From CG2-30-44-17 sp964344725 (lineage in GTDB: Bacteria; Patescibacteriota; Gracilibacteria; UBA1369; UBA12470): a DNA stretch of 7,787 bases. The notes below the pieces were generated by a model. It was not told where the DNA came from, did no database searches, and worked only from the letters and a program-made list of their open reading frames with translations. Of the stretch, positions 1 through 4,868 are shown piece by piece (the first letter of the stretch is position 1; each line of letters begins with the position of its first letter). Made by a program: the position numbers and the translations under genes. The stretch is from contig CAYFOI010000037.1 of assembly GCA_964344725.1 (NCBI GenBank), positions 1 through 7,787 of the forward strand. Reading direction: 5' to 3'.

Positions 1-82
1 CTTACACTAAAGCAAATTTCGCATTTCTACGCACCCGAAAATGAACGGTCTCGTGGACAAGGGTGTTGCTAGTTTCTATTGT
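1..82. other. Left-edge segment with no supported gene
   Basis: This is the stretch downstream of the stop codon of the 888 aa gene. No start-to-stop frame of useful length exists on either strand. Plus-strand frame 1 is open from the window edge to a TAG at 70-72 (about 23 residues) and could in principle be the tail of a convergent gene, but nothing in it is recognisable. I see no convincing hairpin plus T-run that would terminate the minus-strand genes. The only pairing noticed is a 5-base cacccg/gggtg-type arm pair across a wide loop. Confidence 0.4.
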
Positions 83-2749
83 CTAGGGCGTATAAAGCTT
101 TATGTAAAGTGCGTTGAGGATTGTTCCGATTCGCTCTAGGTCCATGCTTTCTGGTAAGCCCATTCTCTCGAGTGTGTCGTCATCAAGTACGACGTCGTCA
201 GTTTCAGCCCAGCCTTCTAGAAATGTTATTTTAGTAGATGATGCGTTGAATGGGGCTTGTTCTTTTCCCCATTTAGGGGTCTCGTTGCTTGGATGTTGGT
301 TTTCAAGGGTTGTTTTTAAGAACGCTGCAAATCTTCCTTTCTGAGATGGAGTCAAGTCTCGTAGTATCGGTAATATATCTGAATTTACATCAAAATCGCT
401 TTCAGTGAGTTGTATCGATCCGGATTGTTCTTGGATATAAAGATCAAATATAGTTCCTTTTGGCAGTTCTGCTGGCTCTTCTTGTTGTCCGCGTTCGATT
501 GAAGCAACAGTCTGGTTGCTTACAAGATTGAGTATTTCTGCTACTTGTTGAGCGGTCATCCCAGTTGGGATTTGTGTTAGGGTGATCGTTTCGTCGTCGC
601 TGTCGTATGCGTCTTGAAACTTAACAAGACCGGTGTCATACCCTATAAAAGGATCGTGTCGGTGACCTTTGTCTACATTGTCTATGCCGTCGTTGGTTTG
701 TGCAGAGTGTTGAACACGATGTAGGTGGTCATGTACGGTTTTCCCTACCGAAGCTACAAATGTTCCTCCAGCTGTTTCCATGAGTCTAGCTGTTTCTTCG
801 TCAAGCAATGAATAATCTATTGTTATCGTATGCTTACCAACTCTGAATTCTCGCACTCCCTCAGGCGGTCCCTCGATTTCTCTTAGCCTTAGTGTTTCGC
901 CTTCAACCCATTCGTAACGGTCTGGATTGGTTCTTTTCCAATGAGTCTTGTCTTGGCTGCCTCTGTCTGTTCCGACAAATTCTACTAAGCCTTCTCGCCA
1001 AGCTTCTTTTAGAGACATAGATCCGTCTTCTGCAAGTTCTTCTCCGATGCCGTCTAAGGCTCCACCCTTTGCTTCTTGTGGTGCTGATTTTCTTTTTACG
1101 CTTCCGTTTTCAGGGTCGGTAGGATCTGCCCACTCCCATTCTTCTTGTTGTGATGTTCTTATTAGTCCATTATCACCAACGATTTCTCCGTATCTAGGGT
1201 TGTTTGGAGCAACTACATCAAGTAGTGGTGGTACTTCTGGGCCACGGACTTGTAGATTGCTAGGATTGTCGGGATCTACCCATTCGTATCCTTCTTTTCT
1301 AGCGAAATCGGTTTGTGTATATATATGGTCTTGTGGGAAAGGTGCACCTTCAGTTGGAGTTGGGGTTATTAGGCCTAGTCTTTGGGCTTCTCCTCCTTCG
1401 TATGTTGCTGTTTCGCGTTTGACTAGGATTAGGTCTTCGGTTTCTTCTTTCCATGTGTAAGAGCTGTCGGTGATTTCGTAATTTTCTCTTGTGTATGGTC
1501 CTTTTTCGCCTGCGTCAGCTTCTAATACTATAAGTCCTAGGCGGTTTGCTCTGTCTGCTTTGACTTCTGTTCCTACTGTAATTTGGCTCTTTTCGTGATC
1601 GGTTGAAACCCTTTTTATGCTGTTGTCTGCGTTGTTTTGAGAGTCAGCCCACTCGTAGTCAGGGTTTGTGATCTCGAATTTTCGGGCTGTTTCATCGGCA
1701 GGCGCAGGGTCTATCGCAGCGATAAGTCCCATTGAGCCAGCTTCGGTTTCTGTGTATACGTGGTCTATTGCGGTGTTATCACTGAATTCGGCAGTTCCAC
1801 GTATTTCAACACCAGGCCCAGGTCCAGCCCCAGGTCCAGGCTCAGTCCCGGGTTGTGGCTGACGTTCTGCGGTAGTAGGGTCTACGCCTGTTACTATGGT
1901 TTCTTCTTTTTCTGCGGATGTCTCGCGAAGTGATGTTACCCAATAATCTTTGCGATCGTCAGTACTGTGTTCTAGATACCAGCCTAGTCCATCGGCGGTC
2001 CAATCTATTCGGTCCCATGCGTCTATAATTGGTTGTACGTCAACTTTTTCGCCGCCTTTCTTGATCCCGTCTGGGTTTGCATCTGGTCCCCTGAGGGTGG
2101 TAAGCCTACTTATTAGGATGAAAGCCTTGTTAGGGTCTGTTTCCCAATCTACTCCGAATACGTCTCTGATTATGTCTGCTGGCTTGTCTGCGCGCTTTAG
2201 CTCTATTATTGTGCTTCCTAGAGTTGGTTTTTCTGGTGCATCTGCTGGTGGTGGGCCGAGTTCTTCTGGTGTGCCTGGAGTTTGTTCTCCAGGTCCGCCA
2301 GCTAGTCCTGCGTCGCCACCTGGTGTTCCTTCAGGGGCTTGACCTCCTTCACCTTGACCCCCGGCAGCAGCTTCTGCTGCTCGGATTCTTGCTAGAATTG
2401 GTTCTAGGTGTCTGTGCAAGGTGCGAGAGTGTCTTTCTAATTCTGGCAAACCGTCTTGTACAGCGTCTTCCAATAATTTCACCATGTCTTCTAAGTATTG
2501 ATATTCGTTGTCCATATCATCTACGTCATATTCAGCTGCTTTAAAGAAATTTAGCACTGTTTTTACTTCACCTATGAATATATCTGTGTATTCTTCGCCA
2601 TCTTTTATTATCATTAATCCTTCTTCGCCATCTTTTTGGTCTTCTGCAGTTTTTTCTCCATCTAGTGCGTCTAGGTTTTGTTGAGCGGCTTCTTTTCTTG
2701 CGAGTATATCCGCAAAATTTGGTCCTTGGTCTGGTCCTGTATTACCCAT
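83..2749 (-). CDS. Large acidic modular protein of unknown function with degenerate internal repeats (888 aa)
   Basis: I do not recognise a family. Visible layout: a helical, charged N-terminus (about residues 12-127); a Gly/Pro/Ala-rich linker (129-178); a compact section with several Trp (179-290); a second linker rich in Pro-Gly (300-313); and a repeat region (about 316-626). The repeat region carries GLI/GLV at 341, 405, 459, 528 and 587 and aromatic-x-Trp at 365, 431, 488, 538 and 612, often followed about 10 residues later by V/I-K/R-R. Then come a His-rich patch (673-698), a segment resembling an XRE-type helix-turn-helix or LysM fold (731-754), and an acidic C-terminus. There is no Cys in 888 residues, no signal peptide and no membrane helix, so a cytoplasmic or scaffold-like protein is likeliest (inference). 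The ATG lies 19 bases after the stop of the 114 aa gene and lacks a Shine-Dalgarno sequence and a strong promoter, so co-transcription with that gene is expected. The stop is TAG. Confidence 0.85.
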   Translation of the reverse strand: MGNTGPDQGPNFADILARKEAAQQNLDALDGEKTAEDQKDGEEGLMIIKDGEEYTDIFIGEVKTVLNFFKAAEYDVDDMDNEYQYLEDMVKLLEDAVQDGLPELERHSRTLHRHLEPILARIRAAEAAAGGQGEGGQAPEGTPGGDAGLAGGPGEQTPGTPEELGPPPADAPEKPTLGSTIIELKRADKPADIIRDVFGVDWETDPNKAFILISRLTTLRGPDANPDGIKKGGEKVDVQPIIDAWDRIDWTADGLGWYLEHSTDDRKDYWVTSLRETSAEKEETIVTGVDPTTAERQPQPGTEPGPGAGPGPGVEIRGTAEFSDNTAIDHVYTETEAGSMGLIAAIDPAPADETARKFEITNPDYEWADSQNNADNSIKRVSTDHEKSQITVGTEVKADRANRLGLIVLEADAGEKGPYTRENYEITDSSYTWKEETEDLILVKRETATYEGGEAQRLGLITPTPTEGAPFPQDHIYTQTDFARKEGYEWVDPDNPSNLQVRGPEVPPLLDVVAPNNPRYGEIVGDNGLIRTSQQEEWEWADPTDPENGSVKRKSAPQEAKGGALDGIGEELAEDGSMSLKEAWREGLVEFVGTDRGSQDKTHWKRTNPDRYEWVEGETLRLREIEGPPEGVREFRVGKHTITIDYSLLDEETARLMETAGGTFVASVGKTVHDHLHRVQHSAQTNDGIDNVDKGHRHDPFIGYDTGLVKFQDAYDSDDETITLTQIPTGMTAQQVAEILNLVSNQTVASIERGQQEEPAELPKGTIFDLYIQEQSGSIQLTESDFDVNSDILPILRDLTPSQKGRFAAFLKTTLENQHPSNETPKWGKEQAPFNASSTKITFLEGWAETDDVVLDDDTLERMGLPESMDLERIGTILNALYIKLYTP
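872..1804 (-). repeat. Degenerate protein-level repeat region in the 888 aa protein
   Basis: Residues 316-626 contain about five divergent copies of a 50-74 residue unit. Each has a GLI or GLV tripeptide, then (10 to 29 residues later) an aromatic-x-Trp motif followed by an acidic residue or two. Many copies end in a V/I-K/R-R triplet. Longer shared strings support real homology: DHVYTET at 329-335 versus DHIYTQT at 474-480, and KFEIT before the first YEW versus NYEIT before YTW. The copies are too diverged to show as DNA repeats. Confidence 0.6.
1811..1852 (-). repeat. Short Pro-Gly repeat linker with matching DNA microrepeat
   Basis: Residues 300-313 are an alternating Pro/Gly/Ala/Thr/Glu stretch. 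At DNA level the plus strand shows repeated ccaggtccag-like decamers, so the linker probably grew by tandem duplication. It lies directly before the repeat region. Confidence 0.6.
2216..2365 (-). other. Gly/Pro/Ala-rich low-complexity linker
   Basis: Residues 129-178 of the 888 aa protein are dominated by Gly, Pro, Ala, Glu and Thr with no hydrophobic core pattern. This is typical of a flexible disordered hinge. It separates the helical N-terminal section from the first compact section. Confidence 0.7.
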
Positions 2750-2768
2750 GATTATGAAAAGTTATAAA

Positions 2769-3113
2769 TTAAAGATTATTTAATTCTGAATCTAGGTTCT
2801 CTTCCGCTTTTTCTGCCTCGTTTGCCTGGACGTCTTTTGCCATCTTTTTGACTGAGTCTTTTTTGTACTGTTTTATTTTCTCAATTAGTTCTCCTTCTGG
2901 GTCGTTTTTGAAATTCTCCATTAGGGTTTTTTTGAGGTCTTCTTGATTCTCTTCAAAAGCTTTGATGAGATCTTTTAAATCGTCCTCGTTCATTTTGGGA
3001 ACTAAGTTGAACCATAGCTTTCGCTCGTCGCTAGTTAAGAAGAGGTTTGTTCTTACGAGTTTTTGAGCGTAAGCTTTTAGATCTGCTAGATCTTGTGATG
3101 TAAGTGTGGTCAT
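2769..3113 (-). CDS. Small charged helical protein of unknown function (114 aa)
   Basis: No family is recognised. The protein is almost entirely predicted helix, with a high Lys/Glu/Asp content and no Cys. Residues 1-50 have an amphipathic pattern with aromatic residues (Leu24-Phe25, Trp34-Phe35), and about residues 50-110 look like a solvent-exposed coiled coil. The ATG at 3113 is preceded by an A-rich leader without a Shine-Dalgarno sequence. A near-consensus promoter lies about 30 bases upstream, with its predicted start of transcription about 22 bases before the ATG. The gene sits between the 226 aa gene (53 bases upstream) and the 888 aa gene (19 bases downstream), so it may be a small partner of the large protein (inference from position only). 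The stop is TAA. Confidence 0.8.
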   Translation of the reverse strand: MTTLTSQDLADLKAYAQKLVRTNLFLTSDERKLWFNLVPKMNEDDLKDLIKAFEENQEDLKKTLMENFKNDPEGELIEKIKQYKKDSVKKMAKDVQANEAEKAEENLDSELNNL

Positions 3114-3141
3114 AGTTTTGATTTTTATTTTTTATCTTGTA

Positions 3142-3170
3142 ATTATAACATTTTTCCAAAAGGATATCAA
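3142..3170 (-). promoter_or_regulatory. Sigma70-type promoter for the 114 aa and 888 aa genes
   Basis: On the minus strand, TTGATA (3170-3165) is followed by a 17-base spacer and TATAAT (3147-3142). The -10 is extended by an upstream TG (TGTTATAAT). The TGA stop codon of the 226 aa gene is inside the -35 hexamer. Predicted transcription start is near 3135, about 22 bases before the ATG. Confidence 0.75.
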
Positions 3171-3847
3171 GGGCTTGGTTCCTCTAAATCTGCAACTGCA
3201 GGACCGTCTTCGGCTGTGTCGTGTGGGTTCCATGAAACGCTAGTGTTGTATTGTCCTCGTTTGGCCCATGATGGTGGGTCGAATACGACGTTGTAAGTCA
3301 AATATTGGTTGTAGCCGGTTTCGTATAAGTTCATCCATTTGAAAAAACGTGCGCATCGCTCAACATCTTCGTATGTTTCTGATGGAGCTCCGAGTTTTTT
3401 TACTCGTTCTATAACTCTTAAGTTGTGCTTCATGATGGACATCGCTGCTTCCGGAGTGCCTTCCCCAAAGAGATGGTCTTGCAAATCGTCCCAACCCTCT
3501 CCTATTAGTGGGCCAGGATAATCTAGAGCCAGGTCTGCGAATTTTTGATATGATTCGATCTGTTTTTCTCGCGGGAGATCTCCGAACATATATTTTTTGA
3601 AAATACTTTCTTCGTAGTCTGATATTTTTGGTCTGAGGGTCCGAAGTCCGTCAAAAGCACGTTCTGTGGCCTCGCGAAGCTTCATTCTTTCGAGTCTTTT
3701 GTGTTGTTTTTCGCGTTTACGATCGTCTTCTTCGTGTTCCATTTCATCAATGCGTCCAGCTAGGGCGTCTAGTCTTTTCCCTCGGCGCTTGTCCTGGTTG
3801 TCTTCTCGCCAATTCTCAGCATTCATGGCGAATCTTTGCAGGCTCAT
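3167..3847 (-). CDS. Charged helical protein of unknown function (226 aa)
   Basis: No family is recognised. Residues 13-65 are a very highly charged Arg/Lys/Glu/Asp helix, likely a coiled coil or nucleic-acid/protein contact surface. Residues 75-185 look like a compact helical domain with many aromatics (Tyr/Phe/Trp) and a single Cys at 165. The last 40 residues are Pro/Gly/Asp-rich and probably disordered. There is no signal peptide or membrane segment. The ATG at 3847 fits a promoter whose predicted start is about 21 bases upstream; Met8 is an alternative start. The stop is TGA. It is the first gene of a minus-strand set with the 114 aa and 888 aa genes and divergent from the HNH gene. Confidence 0.82.
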   Translation of the reverse strand: MSLQRFAMNAENWREDNQDKRRGKRLDALAGRIDEMEHEEDDRKREKQHKRLERMKLREATERAFDGLRTLRPKISDYEESIFKKYMFGDLPREKQIESYQKFADLALDYPGPLIGEGWDDLQDHLFGEGTPEAAMSIMKHNLRVIERVKKLGAPSETYEDVERCARFFKWMNLYETGYNQYLTYNVVFDPPSWAKRGQYNTSVSWNPHDTAEDGPAVADLEEPSP

Positions 3848-3874
3848 GAGTTTTTTGGGTTTTGTTATCTGCTA

Positions 3875-3903
3875 ATTATACCGCGGATCCCCTTGCGTGG
3901 CAA
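3875..3903 (-). promoter_or_regulatory. Sigma70-type promoter for the 226 aa gene
   Basis: On the minus strand, TTGCCA (3903-3898) is followed by a 17-base spacer and a perfect TATAAT (3880-3875). Predicted transcription start is near 3868, giving a leader of about 21 bases that is A-rich and lacks a Shine-Dalgarno sequence. Confidence 0.75.
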
Positions 3904-3943
3904 CAGGCGGTATTCTCAGGAATGGTCTCGAAGGAAGGCGAAA

Positions 3944-3961
3944 GGTGAGCAGGCACTCACC
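3944..3961. promoter_or_regulatory. Perfect 6+6 inverted repeat in the divergent intergenic region
   Basis: GGTGAG (3944-3949) and CTCACC (3956-3961) are perfect inverted copies separated by six bases. No T-run follows on either strand, so it is not an intrinsic terminator. Its place between two divergent promoters suits an operator or a small structured element, but nothing in the window shows which protein would bind. The rest of 3904-4010 shows nothing else I can name. Confidence 0.35.
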
Positions 3962-3998
3962 ATACGAATTGTCCAGTCGAAATTGTTGTTTTGATCTG

Positions 3999-4027
3999 TT
4001 AATCGAAGAGCTTTTATGCTATATAAT
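3999..4027 (+). promoter_or_regulatory. Probable promoter for the HNH gene
   Basis: A perfect TATAAT -10 lies at 4022-4027, within tatataat. At 17-base spacing the -35 would be TTAATC (3999-4004), a weak match. Predicted transcription start is near 4034, about 14 bases before the ATG at 4048. Confidence 0.5.
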
Positions 4028-4047
4028 TAATACTTTAGGCATGAAAA

Positions 4048-4857
4048 ATGGATCTGCATAAAAAATTCGTGATGTATGGCTCGCAAGTTCTGAAATGGCG
4101 GCGTAAGTGTGAACTACTTTTGCCTGAAATTAATCGTAAACAGATTTGGAAGGAGAAAAGATATTCAAGTATATACGAATATGCGGCTAAATTGGCGGGT
4201 ATGAGTAGGTCGTCTGTGGACAAGGCTCTTTGGGTGATGAAGAAAATTGAAAACAAGCCTGAGCTTAGGAAGGTTGTAGAAGACAAGGGTGTTAATTCGG
4301 TTGTTCCTGTTGCCAATCTAGCTACAAAAGAGACTGCGAGTTTTTGGGCGGACAAAGCAGCATCAATGAGTAAAAATGCACTTGAGGCTTATGCGAAAGA
4401 GTGTCGAAAAGAGTCTAATCTTTCCCCAGGGAAACCTGTTAGGGTCGTTATGGATCTTGATCCCGAGATTGCTGCCAAACTTGAAAAAATGAAAGGCGAT
4501 AAAAGTTGGGATGAATTTATGAGCGAATTAATTAATAAAGAGAAGCCTCCGAAAGTTCAGACAGAGTCGAGGTATGTCCCTTCTAAAATCAAGAAACATG
4601 TTCTCGATCAAACTAGTGGCAAATGCGCTTGCTGCAATCGCAAAGCAGAAGTCCTGCATCATGTTGACAGGTTTGCTAAGAGTCATGAACACGATCCTGA
4701 TAAGTTAGTGCCTCTTTGCGAGGGGCATCATCAACTGGCTCATTTGGGATATATTGCTAATGAGCATATGTCTCCTGCAAAGTGGAAAGTTCGAGATCAA
4801 GCGAGGCCAAGTGCTATTGACCTGAAGTGGTGTTCTTATAGAATAAGGTCCCCTTAA
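4048..4857 (+). CDS. HNH endonuclease with N-terminal helical domain
   Basis: Predicted metal-dependent nuclease of the HNH family; the physiological target is unknown. About residues 38-120 form a helical N-terminal domain like that seen before the nuclease in many stand-alone bacterial HNH proteins (SIYEYAA, then GMSRSSVDKA, then a run of short helices). The HNH domain spans about 176-236. Cys193 and Cys196 form the first zinc knuckle. His204-His205 hold the first catalytic His position. Cys224 and His227 are the likely second zinc pair within LCEGHH, with His228 the final His. The usual Asn just before L-V-P-L-C is Lys219 here. An upstream ATG at 4041 gives only a six-codon frame, so 4048 is chosen. 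There is no adjacent methylase or specificity gene, so it is not an evident restriction system. It is an orphan gene between the unknown minus-strand genes and the PBP gene. Confidence 0.88.
   Translation: MDLHKKFVMYGSQVLKWRRKCELLLPEINRKQIWKEKRYSSIYEYAAKLAGMSRSSVDKALWVMKKIENKPELRKVVEDKGVNSVVPVANLATKETASFWADKAASMSKNALEAYAKECRKESNLSPGKPVRVVMDLDPEIAAKLEKMKGDKSWDEFMSELINKEKPPKVQTESRYVPSKIKKHVLDQTSGKCACCNRKAEVLHHVDRFAKSHEHDPDKLVPLCEGHHQLAHLGYIANEHMSPAKWKVRDQARPSAIDLKWCSYRIRSP
4817..4844 (+). promoter_or_regulatory. Probable PBP gene promoter inside the end of the HNH gene
   Basis: TTGACC (4817-4822), a 16-base spacer and TAGAAT (4839-4844) match the sigma70 consensus at 5 of 6 positions each. Predicted transcription start is near 4851, within the last HNH codons, which leaves an 18-base A-rich leader before the GTG at 4869. 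That spacing agrees with the other promoters in this window. Confidence 0.55.
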
Positions 4858-4868
4858 ACAAAACAAAA

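Noticed and set aside
948..2544. Several plus-strand reading frames (for example 948-1460, 1950-2342, 2209-2544)
   Set aside because: They lie antisense to the 888 aa gene, have Ser/Pro- or Leu-rich composition typical of shadow translation and no recognisable domain. They arise because the coding strand there is rich in Glu/Asp/Gly/Pro codons.
43..3939. A similar 11-base string near both ends of the minus-strand gene set (gaacggtctcg at 43-53 and gaatggtctcg at about 3929-3939), as possible attachment sites
   Set aside because: Too short, imperfect, and without an integrase or flanking tRNA gene; chance is a sufficient explanation.
4041..4061. Upstream ATG before the HNH gene, as a leader peptide or alternative start
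   Set aside because: It is out of frame and gives only six codons, with no attenuator-like structure.
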